The notes beneath the pieces were generated by a model. It searched no databases. It was given only the letters and a program-made list of their open reading frames with translations, and was not told the origin of the DNA. The position numbers and the translations under genes were made by a program. From contig NZ_JAIWJX010000002.1 in the NCBI RefSeq assembly GCF_023149135.1, forward strand, positions 620,001-684,000: DNA of 64,000 nt. The letters run 5' to 3'. Within the stretch, counting starts at the first letter, position 1; the number at the start of each line of letters is the position of its first letter. This DNA is from Fictibacillus marinisediminis (GTDB lineage: Bacteria; Bacillota; Bacilli; Bacillales; Fictibacillaceae). Below are positions 9,097 to 17,604 of this stretch, one piece after another.

Positions 9097-9419
9097 CTAA
9101 AAGATTGTTGCTTTGGGGACATTTATGTATAGAAACTTCATTGATCAATTGATTGGAGTGCAAGGTGCGAGACTCCTCGAAAATGAATTTCACATTTTCT
9201 TCGTGCGATATAAACGCTGCCGAAGCCTTCCTTGTCCTGCGGGAGCAGCTGGACAGGTGAGACCCGCAGGCGCCTGCGCCGAGAAAGTAGGCGCTGGCGC
9301 CGGTAAAGCTCACCGCACGCCCCGCGAAAGTAGGCGTTTACGCCGGTAAAAGCGAGCAGCCTGAAACGGAAATCAACCACTCCCAAGAGCACCAAAGGTT
9401 ACGAAAACAGCCTTTTGTT
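9097..9419 (-). repeat. MITE-like interspersed repeat, copy 1 (longest form)
   Basis: About 320 bp, related in reverse orientation to the copies at 49.3 kb and 54.6-55.3 kb. The ends form imperfect inverted repeats (GGCTGTTTTCGTAACC... against ...AACAATCTTTTAGAAAA). It carries two extra palindromic inserts (ACCGGCGTAAACGCC and ACCGGCGCCAGCGCC) and a ~58-nt insert also present in the 49.3 kb copy. No transposase; open frames inside it are spurious. It fills most of the 500-bp gap before nhaC. Confidence 0.8.
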
Positions 9420-9445
9420 TTCATTTTCCAATTATTGTTTTTCGG

Positions 9446-9474
9446 TTGACAGAATAAAGAAAGTCCATTACTAT
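9446..9474 (+). promoter_or_regulatory. Sigma-A promoter of nhaC
   Basis: TTGACA, 17-nt spacer, TACTAT; 89 nt upstream of the nhaC start. Confidence 0.75.
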
Positions 9475-9562
9475 TGGATATTGTACAACAATGCTTCAAC
9501 GCATAAAAGCGTTTAAGTATATAAGTGAAACAAAATAGTATTGCATCAGGGAGAGGTCAAGC

Positions 9563-10960
9563 ATGAACAGTAAAATCAAACCTTCAGGAGTCATCCTGTT
9601 ATTTTTATTAATTGTAGCAACAATGTTTACAAGCCTTGTTGTTCTTAAGGTAGAACCCCATATACCGTTGTTTTTCTGTGTTATACTTACCGGTATTTTT
9701 GCCGTGTTCTGGGGAGCAGATTGGAAAACGATTGAGAAGGGGCTCATCTCAGGAGTAGTAAGCGGTATACAGCCCCTGCTGCTGTTGATTATGATCAGCT
9801 TTGTTATCGCAAGCTGGATGATGAGCGGAGCCGTTCCAACGCTTTTATTTTACGGCATGAATATCATTCAGCCCGAATGGTTCGCGCTGAGTGCTTTGTT
9901 TATTACCATATTGGTATCAACGTTTACGGGCAGCAGTTTTACGACCGCTAGTACGGTAGGAGTAGCTCTCATGGGAATCGCGCATGTGCTGAACGTGAAT
10001 CCTGGCTTAGCCGCCGGAGCAATCGTGTGTGGTGCGTGTTTTGGAGATAAGATGTCACCGCTGTCTGATTCCACTAATCTGGCTTCGGGTACGGTAGGTG
10101 TCAATTTATTTGAACACATTCGCCATATGATGTGGACCACTGTACCTGCTCTAATCATTACGGCAGTCATCTTTTTCTTTGCCGGCCATCAGCCGTCAGG
10201 AACGTCAATTGCACAGTTGGCTGAAATGAAAAAGACGTTGGGTGAACACTTTACCATTACACCGTTCACGCTTATTTCACCGTTAATCGTAATGGTGATG
10301 GCTTTCCGAAAGATGCCGATCATTCCAACGCTGCTTACAGGAGTGGTGACGGCTGCCCTCACGACCCTCATCCTCAATCCGGACTTTCCGATCGCTCATA
10401 TGATCAATGCGCTGGAAAATGGATTGAATATGAAGACAGGAAGCGATGCGGTTGATGCGATTGTGAACAAGGGCGGTCTTATCCCGATGATGTGGTCGGT
10501 TTCACTGATTATCATCGCCCTGTCACTAGGCGGTCTTCTTCAGGAACTAGGAATTATCGATATCATGATTCGTTCATTTGAAAACTCGCTTAAGAAAACA
10601 GGCCATCTGATTGCAGCAACGGCTGCGTCAGGGCTGGGAGTGAACCTTTTGACAGGGGAAATGTATCTTTCTATCATTCTGCCGGGGCAGGCCTTTAAAA
10701 AGCACTTTGAAAAAAACGGGGTCCCGTTAATAAATCTTACAAGAACGATGGAGGATGCGGGTACACTGATCAATCCTCTCGTTCCGTGGAGTGTGAGCGG
10801 TGCCTTTTTCGCAGCTACCCTCGGAGTATCTGCTCTTGATTACATCCCGTTCGCCTTTTTACTGTACTTGTCACCGCTGTTTACTCTGTTTTACGGGTAC
10901 ACAGGAATTGGATTAGCCAAGAAAAAAGATGATGCAAAAACACTATCTAAAGCTTCATAA
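9563..10960 (+). CDS. nhaC: Na+/H+ antiporter, NhaC family
   Basis: A 465-residue membrane antiporter with about eleven to twelve transmembrane segments, exchanging cytoplasmic Na+ for protons and so supporting pH and sodium homeostasis. The NhaC-family signature GDKMSPLSDSTNLASG lies near residue 160, and a second conserved stretch (LTGEMYLSIILPGQ) is near 370. The related MleN exchanges malate and lactate as well, so the organic-acid variant is an alternative. ATG follows GGGAGAGG. It has its own sigma-A promoter and terminator. Confidence 0.92.
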   Translation: MNSKIKPSGVILLFLLIVATMFTSLVVLKVEPHIPLFFCVILTGIFAVFWGADWKTIEKGLISGVVSGIQPLLLLIMISFVIASWMMSGAVPTLLFYGMNIIQPEWFALSALFITILVSTFTGSSFTTASTVGVALMGIAHVLNVNPGLAAGAIVCGACFGDKMSPLSDSTNLASGTVGVNLFEHIRHMMWTTVPALIITAVIFFFAGHQPSGTSIAQLAEMKKTLGEHFTITPFTLISPLIVMVMAFRKMPIIPTLLTGVVTAALTTLILNPDFPIAHMINALENGLNMKTGSDAVDAIVNKGGLIPMMWSVSLIIIALSLGGLLQELGIIDIMIRSFENSLKKTGHLIAATAASGLGVNLLTGEMYLSIILPGQAFKKHFEKNGVPLINLTRTMEDAGTLINPLVPWSVSGAFFAATLGVSALDYIPFAFLLYLSPLFTLFYGYTGIGLAKKKDDAKTLSKAS

Positions 10961-10967
10961 AAATGTT

Positions 10968-10997
10968 GCATCAGGATATCCTCCTGATGCTTTTTTT
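10968..10997 (+). terminator. Terminator of nhaC
   Basis: Stem GCATCAGGA / TCCTGATGC with a T7 run. Confidence 0.88.
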
Positions 10998-11087
10998 ATT
11001 TGGGTGAATGCAGGCTTCCTTTTGTTCATATGATGAAACGATAGATGTAAAATAAGCAGATCTTTAGGAAGAAGGGAGGCGGGAGTG

Positions 11088-12140
11088 ATGAAACAGGTTC
11101 GGGGTCAGAAAGTCTTTTTATCTGATGCTGTGCTGTCATCCCTGATCTACACTCACTATGGATTGACGGTTCAGTCCATTGAGCGCGTACTCGCCATTCC
11201 AAAGGTGCATACAGATCAAGGGATCTTTGGTTTTAAGAATGCCAATGAACTCAATGATCTGCCATTTGTCGCCCATTGTATAGAGTGGATGAAACAAAAC
11301 CATTTTTCTTTTATTCCGAGCGTCCTGCCTTGTCATAATGGACAGGTATATTTTGAACATGAGAATGAACTGTACTATATGGAAGAGTGGGCGAAGGGAA
11401 AGGATATCCTGTTTGCTGACCTTTCATTGTGTGAGAGGATAGGGGCAGCACTCGCTCATTTTCACCATGCAGCTGAAGGGGCCGTACCCCCGTCGGACAG
11501 CTCCCGGATGGAGTATGGCAGCCGGGTCCATAAACTGAATGGTGTTTATCAGGATATTCAAAAATGGAAAACAGAATATAAGCCTGTCCCGGAATGGACC
11601 TTCGAGCCGTGGATGCTGGATGTGCTTGAAACCAGATGCAGGCTGGCCTATTCTTATATCCACCGCCTTGAAGAAGAGCATGGAGAAGTGAAAGGAGCGC
11701 TATGCCACGGCAGTCTTCATCAAAGGAACATCCTGCTGGATGGGGATCAAAAGATTTATTTCATTGATGTGGAATCTTTGGTTTTTGCTGAACGGCCATA
11801 TGATCTGGCATCGTTCATCCATTATTATGCACCGTCCTACAATTGGAAGCCTGCAGTGATCCACCGGTTTATTAAAGGATATCAGGAACATTCCGTCCAG
11901 TCTCTCTCGTTTAATGAATGGAAGTTTTTATTCTCCTTTCTTGCTTTTCCGAGGAGAGTTGAAAGCTGGTGCTATCGCCATTTCGGGAGCCAAACACCTT
12001 CAGAATCAACTTATTTTAAACTTCTGGGCATCCTTGTTCACGATCAGCCAAAGGAAAGTCTGTTTACACAGTTTCATCCAGAAACTCTTGAGTCATCATT
12101 TCATTTGTTTTATGAAATGGTAAAGGGGAGGATGGGGTGA
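11088..12140 (+). CDS. CotS-family spore coat protein (kinase-like fold)
   Basis: A 350-residue member of the CotS/YsxE/YutH group, spore coat proteins built on an aminoglycoside phosphotransferase fold. The Brenner-like motif is altered to CHGSLHQRN near residue 206 (usually HGDxxxxN) and the metal-binding DxD-type site reads FIDVES near 224, so catalysis is doubtful. ATG 11088 sits well behind AAGGGAGGCGGGAG; a GTG one codon earlier is the alternative. It overlaps the PAP2 gene by 4 nt, suggesting a coupled sporulation operon. Confidence 0.85.
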   Translation: MKQVRGQKVFLSDAVLSSLIYTHYGLTVQSIERVLAIPKVHTDQGIFGFKNANELNDLPFVAHCIEWMKQNHFSFIPSVLPCHNGQVYFEHENELYYMEEWAKGKDILFADLSLCERIGAALAHFHHAAEGAVPPSDSSRMEYGSRVHKLNGVYQDIQKWKTEYKPVPEWTFEPWMLDVLETRCRLAYSYIHRLEEEHGEVKGALCHGSLHQRNILLDGDQKIYFIDVESLVFAERPYDLASFIHYYAPSYNWKPAVIHRFIKGYQEHSVQSLSFNEWKFLFSFLAFPRRVESWCYRHFGSQTPSESTYFKLLGILVHDQPKESLFTQFHPETLESSFHLFYEMVKGRMG

Positions 12141-12787
12141 GAAGGCAAGCTATTGCAAGAGGCTGCTCGAAGCCTTTTTATTTTCTTCTTTTCGCGCTGG
12201 TTTTTTGCGGGGCCTTTCTTGTTTTTTCCGTCTTTATTCATACACATCTGTTAAAAGAGTTCGACCGGTGGACGATGGCTGCTGTCTTATCGTTACGGAC
12301 ACCCAAATGGACGTCATTCTTTTTATTTATTCAGCAGCTGGGGTATAGGAAGGTCATCTTCCCAATGATTACTGTCATGGGGCTGTATCTTATGTTGTTT
12401 AAAAAGTTCAATGAATGCTTGTTTCTCTTTTCAACAGCGGCAGGGGCTTTAATTTTGAACGGATGGCTAAAAACCTATTTTCACCGGCCCCGGCCTTCTG
12501 TTCATGTTCTTATTACAGAAAATGGGTTCGGCTATCCGAGCAGACACACAATGCTGGCCCTTGCTCTTTACGGAAGCATCAGCTTTTTATTGTGGAGAAA
12601 ATTCCAGGAGGAAGGCGCTCATTTGGCAAAAAAGCTGCTTTCGTTAACAATTGGACTGGTACTGCTGGTTGGACTCAGTATGATTTATCTTGGAGTCCAC
12701 TATCCGACAGATATTTTCGGCGGTCTGTTAGCCGGAGCGGCCTGGCTCTGTTTATGCTGCGCCTGGTATCTGCACATAAAAGAATAA
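12137..12787 (+). CDS. PAP2-family membrane phosphatase
   Basis: A 216-residue membrane protein with about six hydrophobic segments. The three phosphatidic acid phosphatase motifs are visible: KTYFHRPRP (KX6RP), PSRH in place of the usual PSGH, and YLGVHYPTD. Such enzymes dephosphorylate lipid substrates such as undecaprenyl pyrophosphate or phosphatidylglycerophosphate. GTG start overlaps the CotS-like gene stop (GTGA), so it is translationally coupled. The Gly-to-Arg change in motif 2 is worth noting. Confidence 0.88.
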   Translation: MRRQAIARGCSKPFYFLLFALVFCGAFLVFSVFIHTHLLKEFDRWTMAAVLSLRTPKWTSFFLFIQQLGYRKVIFPMITVMGLYLMLFKKFNECLFLFSTAAGALILNGWLKTYFHRPRPSVHVLITENGFGYPSRHTMLALALYGSISFLLWRKFQEEGAHLAKKLLSLTIGLVLLVGLSMIYLGVHYPTDIFGGLLAGAAWLCLCCAWYLHIKE

Positions 12788-12909
12788 TGGCTTAGTAGGC
12801 GTTGGCATAAGCAAACAGCGCCTGATTGGACATACAATACAAAGGAGAACTGCAAGGAAAAACAGGAATTAAACGGTTTAATCTCATGGAAAGGAGCCAT
12901 CAGCAGAAA

Positions 12910-13146
12910 ATGAGCCATGGTTATGACCCTCAGAATAAAATGGAATACTACTACCAGCACTATAAATATCATGCAGAGATGTGTAAATATTATTATCAGC
13001 TCATGTTTGGCGAACAAAAAGAAACAGCAGAATATATGCTGCCTCCCAATATTGAGGTAAAAGAAAAATGGAAAACAAAAACATCCTATGAAAAGACCTA
13101 TGCCCCGATTCAAAACCTGCCTGATCCGGATCAACAGAAAGAATGA
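12910..13146 (+). CDS. Small Tyr/Lys-rich protein of unknown function
   Basis: A short hydrophilic protein, about 78 residues from ATG 12910, with a tyrosine-rich stretch (YYYQHYKYH, CKYYYQLMF) of the kind seen in coat-associated proteins. The start is uncertain: AAAGGAG lies 13 nt upstream of 12910; in-frame ATG 12886 and TTG 12826 are alternatives. It follows the CotS-like/PAP2 pair in the same direction and overlaps the next small gene, so a sporulation role is a reasonable guess only. Confidence 0.55.
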   Translation: MSHGYDPQNKMEYYYQHYKYHAEMCKYYYQLMFGEQKETAEYMLPPNIEVKEKWKTKTSYEKTYAPIQNLPDPDQQKE

Positions 13147-13415
13147 TGACGTACGACGATTATATATCTGCCCTGCTGATCTGGTGTGTTCAACTAAAAA
13201 GGGATGCCACGATGGCTGCAGAAGGGTGCCGTTTATTTCGAAACAAAGAGATGATAAAGGTCTATGAAAACCGGATTAGCTCCTTTATCAGCGGACTCTA
13301 TAGACTTCAGGAACTGAAAACAGCCCTTAAAATGAAAGAAATAGAGTCTGAAGCATGCTCTATATATCGGGAAGGATGCAGGATATGGCGGGTACTCGGA
13401 AAAAGCGCTCTGTAA
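13143..13415 (+). CDS. Small hypothetical protein
   Basis: A 90-residue, mainly helical, charged protein with three cysteines. I do not recognise it. Its ATG overlaps the stop of the preceding small gene by 4 nt, which supports real translation in an operon with the CotS-like cluster. It is followed by a short stem and a long T-run. Confidence 0.6.
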   Translation: MMTYDDYISALLIWCVQLKRDATMAAEGCRLFRNKEMIKVYENRISSFISGLYRLQELKTALKMKEIESEACSIYREGCRIWRVLGKSAL

Positions 13416-13472
13416 AAGGGCTATTTTTTTTTTGGCTTTTTACAAGGAGATTTTCTTTTTCCGTTTTCAGCA

Positions 13473-13501
13473 TTGAAAGTGCTTTCATGCGGTGGTATAG
13501 T
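13473..13501 (+). promoter_or_regulatory. Sigma-A promoter overlapped by a cre-like site
   Basis: TTGAAA, 17-nt spacer, TATAGT. The -35 region overlaps the palindrome TTGAAAGTGCTTTCA, one base off the ideal CcpA cre core (TGAAAGCGCTTTCA). This predicts catabolite repression of the regulator and probably the sugar operon. Confidence 0.68.
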
Positions 13502-13512
13502 AATTGTAATAA

Positions 13513-13533
13513 GTTTACGAAAACGTTTACGTA
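13513..13533 (+). promoter_or_regulatory. LacI-family operator upstream of its regulator
   Basis: GTTTACGAAAACGTTTACG just downstream of the -10 box contains the AAACGTTT core that recurs as a perfect palindrome at 14593. This fits autoregulation by the adjacent LacI-type protein. Confidence 0.68.
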
Positions 13534-13548
13534 GAAAGAAGGTTGTAA

Positions 13549-14547
13549 ATGTCTTATACGATTAAAGATGTGGCAAAAAAGGCTAACGTCTCGGTTGCTA
13601 CGGTTTCCAGAATCCTGAACAATCTTCCAGGCTACTCAGAGAAAACAAAGGAAAAGGTGCTTCGGGTTATCGCGGAAATGGGGTATCAGCCCAATGCGAT
13701 CGCAAGAGGTTTAATCAATAAAAAGACAAAGACGCTGGGTGTGCTGCTGCCGGCTGTTTCGGACACCTTCGCTTCCGTCGTGTTAAGCGGCATAGAAGAT
13801 ATGGCTCATGATCTTGATTACAGCGTAATGGTCTGCAATACGGATAAAGACGGAATTCGAACAATGAAATATTTACAGGCACTGCGGGAAAAACAGGTGG
13901 ACGGTATCATTTTTATCAGTGAATTTTTTAAGGATGAGTACTATAACGCCATTACAGCTATGAAACTTCCAATCGTGCTCGTATCGACCAAGTCTCCATA
14001 CGACATTCCGTTCATTAAAGTGGATGATGAGAAGGCCGTTTTTGATGGCGTGACCTATCTTCTCGACAGGGGACACCGTTCCATAGGGATGATCGCCGGA
14101 ACAAAAGGAGATACGATTGCCACCTTACCGAGGATTGAAGGCTACAAAAAGGCACTAAAAGAACAGAACATTGTATTTGAAACAAAGAAGGTCGTCTATG
14201 GTGACTTTGGTTTTGACAGCGGCATTGCAGCTGCTGAAGAACTTCTGGAACAGAACAAGGATCTCACCGCTATTTTTTGTTCAAGTGATGAGATGGCTGC
14301 AGGTGCTTTATCTTATTTATACCGCATGTCCATCCGTGTCCCAGATGAGATCTCTCTGATCGGCTATGATAATACGAAAGTGGCAGAAATGGCCATCCCG
14401 CCTTTGACTACAGTAGGACAGCCGCTCTATGAAATGGGGAAAAACTCTGTACGCATGCTTCTGGAATTGGAAGAGGGCAAAACGGAAAGCATGATCATGC
14501 CCCATAAAATAGCAGAAAGAGAAACGGTAAAATCCATTCGTAAATAA
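13549..14547 (+). CDS. LacI-family transcriptional regulator of the sugar operon
   Basis: A 332-residue repressor with an N-terminal helix-turn-helix (YTIKDVAKKANVSVATVSR, residues 3-21), the hinge helix region NAIARGLINKKT, and a periplasmic-binding-protein-like effector domain. It resembles the MsmR/MalR-type regulators found next to alpha-glucoside ABC importers. Palindromes with an AAACGTTT core flank it, one in its own promoter and one just before the solute-binding protein gene, so it probably represses both until an oligosaccharide binds. Confidence 0.88.
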   Translation: MSYTIKDVAKKANVSVATVSRILNNLPGYSEKTKEKVLRVIAEMGYQPNAIARGLINKKTKTLGVLLPAVSDTFASVVLSGIEDMAHDLDYSVMVCNTDKDGIRTMKYLQALREKQVDGIIFISEFFKDEYYNAITAMKLPIVLVSTKSPYDIPFIKVDDEKAVFDGVTYLLDRGHRSIGMIAGTKGDTIATLPRIEGYKKALKEQNIVFETKKVVYGDFGFDSGIAAAEELLEQNKDLTAIFCSSDEMAAGALSYLYRMSIRVPDEISLIGYDNTKVAEMAIPPLTTVGQPLYEMGKNSVRMLLELEEGKTESMIMPHKIAERETVKSIRK

Positions 14548-14552
14548 ACAAC

Positions 14553-14581
14553 AGAGTAAACGAAGGTTTGCTCTTTATTTT
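14553..14581 (+). terminator. Terminator or attenuator between regulator and transporter
   Basis: Stem AGAGTAAAC / GTTTGCTCT (one G-T pair, loop GAAG) followed by TTATTTT. It may limit read-through from the regulator into the transport genes. Confidence 0.6.
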
Positions 14582-14592
14582 AAAGGTTTTAC

Positions 14593-14604
14593 GTAAACGT
14601 TTAC
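14593..14604 (+). promoter_or_regulatory. Perfect palindromic LacI-family operator
   Basis: GTAAACGTTTAC, a 12-bp perfect palindrome 23 nt upstream of the solute-binding protein start. Confidence 0.75.
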
Positions 14605-14626
14605 TTAAAAAATGAGGTGAAATTAG

Positions 14627-15856
14627 ATGAAGAAAATGATGGTGATGGTGAGTGCTTTTTCTCTTTCAGTCTCGCTCCTTTCAGGCTGCTCCGGCAAAGA
14701 ATCAGACGATGAAAAAATTCATCTTGAATTTTTTCAAAACAAATCGGAAGCTGTGGGTACTTTTGATAAGCTGATCTCCAAGTTTGAAAAAGAACATCCC
14801 AATATTGATATTGAACAGAATAACGTCCCAGACTCTGAAACCGTTTTGAGAACAAGGCTGGTAAAAGAAGACGTTCCTGATATTCTTGGGATCGGCGGAA
14901 ATGCGACATACGGGGATATTGCTGAAGCAGATGTGTTTTATGACTTCACGAAAGACCCGGCCGTGGACAAGGTTATTCCAAACTATGTTCAGGCATTGAA
15001 TCAGCTGGCTGGCAAAAAAAATGAAGTGAATGGAATTCCATTCGCGACCAATGCCAATATGGTGCTGTACAACAAAGCCAAGTTCAGGAAACTTGGGCTT
15101 CAGGTGCCGCAAACATGGGACGAGCTGATCAGCACGGCGCAAAAGATTAAAAAGGAGGGACAGGTTCCCTTTTATCTTACTTTGAAGGATGCATGGACGG
15201 CGATGGTGCCGTTCAATTCACTAATAGCCAACACGCAGGGGGAGAACTTCTTCAAAGAAAGGGATGCTGATCGGACAACGTTTCAGAAACGGTACGGTGA
15301 AGCGTCAGAAAAGATGCTCACTCTCCTGAAATATGGCCACAAAGATAATTTCGGCAGGGACTACAACTCAGGGAACAAGGCATTCGCCAACGGGGAGTCG
15401 TTTATGTACCTGCAGGGAAACTGGGCCATTTCATCCATTAAATCACTCAACAAGAATATTGACATCGGAACGTTCCCGCTGCCTGCGACCAACGATCCTG
15501 CAAAGAACAAATTGGTTTCCGGAGTAGACACCGTATTGACCATGTCCAAAGATAATCCGCATAAAAAAGAATCACTCATGTTTATTAACTTTCTGCTTAA
15601 ACCGGAGAACACAAAAATGTATATGAAAGAGCAGAACAGTTTTTCAGCTGTCAAAGGTGTATACCAGGACGATCCTGCGCTTGCCAACTTGAATCCTTAT
15701 TTTAAGAAACAGCAGATCACGGGGTTCCCAGAACATTTCTTCCCGGCGGGCATCCCGATCGCCAACCTTTTGCAAGGCTTTCTGATTCAAAAGGAAGAAA
15801 AACCATTCCTGAAAAAACTTGACCGTGAATGGGACAAAGTAAAAGCCCGGCAATAG
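14627..15856 (+). CDS. Sugar ABC transporter substrate-binding lipoprotein
   Basis: A 409-residue family 1 extracellular solute-binding protein. The signal peptide ends in the lipobox LLSGC, so Cys21 should be lipidated and anchor the protein outside the membrane. The middle contains the conserved binding-protein stretch FMYLQGNWAISSIKS. With the two permeases and the alpha-glucosidase downstream, the ligand is probably an alpha-gluco-oligosaccharide such as maltose, isomaltose or a malto-oligomer. No ATPase gene is in the cluster, so a shared MsmX-like ATPase elsewhere is likely. Confidence 0.9.
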   Translation: MKKMMVMVSAFSLSVSLLSGCSGKESDDEKIHLEFFQNKSEAVGTFDKLISKFEKEHPNIDIEQNNVPDSETVLRTRLVKEDVPDILGIGGNATYGDIAEADVFYDFTKDPAVDKVIPNYVQALNQLAGKKNEVNGIPFATNANMVLYNKAKFRKLGLQVPQTWDELISTAQKIKKEGQVPFYLTLKDAWTAMVPFNSLIANTQGENFFKERDADRTTFQKRYGEASEKMLTLLKYGHKDNFGRDYNSGNKAFANGESFMYLQGNWAISSIKSLNKNIDIGTFPLPATNDPAKNKLVSGVDTVLTMSKDNPHKKESLMFINFLLKPENTKMYMKEQNSFSAVKGVYQDDPALANLNPYFKKQQITGFPEHFFPAGIPIANLLQGFLIQKEEKPFLKKLDREWDKVKARQ

Positions 15857-15881
15857 AAAGGGTAAAAAGGAGGAGAATTTA

Positions 15882-16745
15882 ATGAAAAAGAACAGCAAGG
15901 CTTTTTACTGGATGGCTCTGCCGGCGGTCTGTTTGTTTTTTATCTTCCATACGATCCCTGTCATCCAAGGGATCATCTACAGCTTCACCAATTATAAAGG
16001 CTATGGAGATTATGAGTTTATCGGATTGAAAAATTACTTGAACCTGTTTCAGGATGACCGTGTGTTCGCTTCTTACGGATTTACGTTTAAATTTGCAATC
16101 ATCGCTACGATTCTAGTAAACGTCATCAGCCTGATGATCGCGATGGGATTGAACGCCAGGATTAAGTACAGGAGTACACTGAGAGGGATTTTCTTTATCC
16201 CCAACATTTTAAGCATCTTGATTGTCGGTTATATTTTTAACTACATTTTTGCTTTCTTTGTGCCTCAGATCGCGGAAAAGGCAGGCATTAATTCACTCAC
16301 TGAAAACATACTCGGAAATCCCGACCTGGCTTGGATCGGAATCGTGATTGTAGCCGTCTGGCAGGCAGTAGCTTTCAATACTATTTTGTATCTGGCAGGC
16401 TTACAGACGATTCCCTCTGATCTGTACGAAGCAGCGAGCCTTGATGGGGCAGGGAAATGGCATTCGTTCCGCCATATCACCTTCCCGCTCATAGCGTCCT
16501 TTTTCACCATTAACATGGTGCTTGCGATGAAAAACTTCTTAATGGTGTTCGACCATATTATCGCACTGACAGGGGGAGGCCCTGGCCAGGCAACAGAAGC
16601 TATCTCAATCCTCATCTATAAAGGCGGCTTCCAGGGAGGAGAGTTTGCTTACCAGGCTGCGAACTCTGTCATATATTTCATCATCATCGTTGCTGTTTCC
16701 ATCATTCAAATTAAGTTTCTGCAGAAAAGAGAGGTGACCATGTAA
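15882..16745 (+). CDS. Sugar ABC transporter permease, MalF type
   Basis: A 287-residue membrane protein with six predicted transmembrane segments. The EAA loop that contacts the ATPase is visible as DLYEAASLDGAGKWHSFRHI near residue 180. It is the first of two permeases forming the membrane channel for the sugar importer. ATG follows AAGGAGGAG; the stop overlaps the next gene's ATG by one base. Confidence 0.92.
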   Translation: MKKNSKAFYWMALPAVCLFFIFHTIPVIQGIIYSFTNYKGYGDYEFIGLKNYLNLFQDDRVFASYGFTFKFAIIATILVNVISLMIAMGLNARIKYRSTLRGIFFIPNILSILIVGYIFNYIFAFFVPQIAEKAGINSLTENILGNPDLAWIGIVIVAVWQAVAFNTILYLAGLQTIPSDLYEAASLDGAGKWHSFRHITFPLIASFFTINMVLAMKNFLMVFDHIIALTGGGPGQATEAISILIYKGGFQGGEFAYQAANSVIYFIIIVAVSIIQIKFLQKREVTM

Positions 16746-17563
16746 TGAGCCGAAAAGTGAATTGGCCGCTGACCATTTTGTTGATCATCTGTTCACTGTT
16801 CATTTTATTTCCGCTGTATCTGACGGTGGTGACGGCATTAAAAACACCGGAGGAAATGGGGCAGTCTCTGCTCGACCTGCCTGAGAGCTTTCATTGGCAG
16901 AACTTTAAGGAAGCGATTAGGCTCACCAACTTCTTCCATGCGTTCCGGAACAGTGCACTTGTTACGGTGTTTACGGTCGCCTTCACGCTTTTGACCAATT
17001 CCATGGTCGCTTATGCGATTGCAAGGAACATGCACCGCAAGTTTTTCAAAATGCTGTACTACTATTTTGTCAGCGCGATGTTCGTCCCGTTCCCGATCAT
17101 TATGCTGCCGGTTGTAAAGGAAACGAGTTTCTTAGGTTTGAACAACATGGCGGGACTTATTTTTTTGTACATCGTGTACGGACTTGCTTTTAACATTTTT
17201 ATTTATGTCGGCTATATCAGGTCCATTCCCTATTCCCTTGAGGAAGCAGCCTATGTGGATGGCGCAAGCACGTGGAAGGTCTTTTGGAAAGTTATCTTTC
17301 CTCTCCTTGCCCCCATCAATGCGACGGTCGGCATCTTGACTTGTCTATGGGCTTGGAACGACTTCCTGCTGCCGCTCGTTATTCTAAACAATCGGGATTC
17401 GATGACACTGCCGCTCGTGCAGTATGTGTTTCAATCTCAGTTCACAACGAACTATAACCTGGCGTTTGCCTCGTATTTAATGGCGCTCTCGCCGATGATC
17501 ATCGTTTACCTTTTTGCGCAAAAATGGATCATCAGCGGTGTGACCCGCGGAGCTGTGAAATAA
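16745..17563 (+). CDS. Sugar ABC transporter permease, MalG type
   Basis: A 272-residue membrane protein, partner of the preceding permease. The EAA motif reads SLEEAAYVDGASTWKVFWKV near residue 167. The start ATG overlaps the preceding stop (TAATG), indicating coupled synthesis of the heterodimer. No ATP-binding subunit follows, which is normal for Bacillus carbohydrate importers energised by MsmX. Confidence 0.92.
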   Translation: MSRKVNWPLTILLIICSLFILFPLYLTVVTALKTPEEMGQSLLDLPESFHWQNFKEAIRLTNFFHAFRNSALVTVFTVAFTLLTNSMVAYAIARNMHRKFFKMLYYYFVSAMFVPFPIIMLPVVKETSFLGLNNMAGLIFLYIVYGLAFNIFIYVGYIRSIPYSLEEAAYVDGASTWKVFWKVIFPLLAPINATVGILTCLWAWNDFLLPLVILNNRDSMTLPLVQYVFQSQFTTNYNLAFASYLMALSPMIIVYLFAQKWIISGVTRGAVK

Positions 17564-17604
17564 GTTTTGCTAGTTTTATTCTATAAAATGGAGTGGGTCT
17601 ACTA

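Noticed and set aside
9113..9395. Open frames on both strands within 9.1-9.4 kb
   Set aside because: They translate the MITE-like repeat; similar peptides recur at 49.3 and 54.7-55.2 kb, with no RBS and no conservation as proteins.
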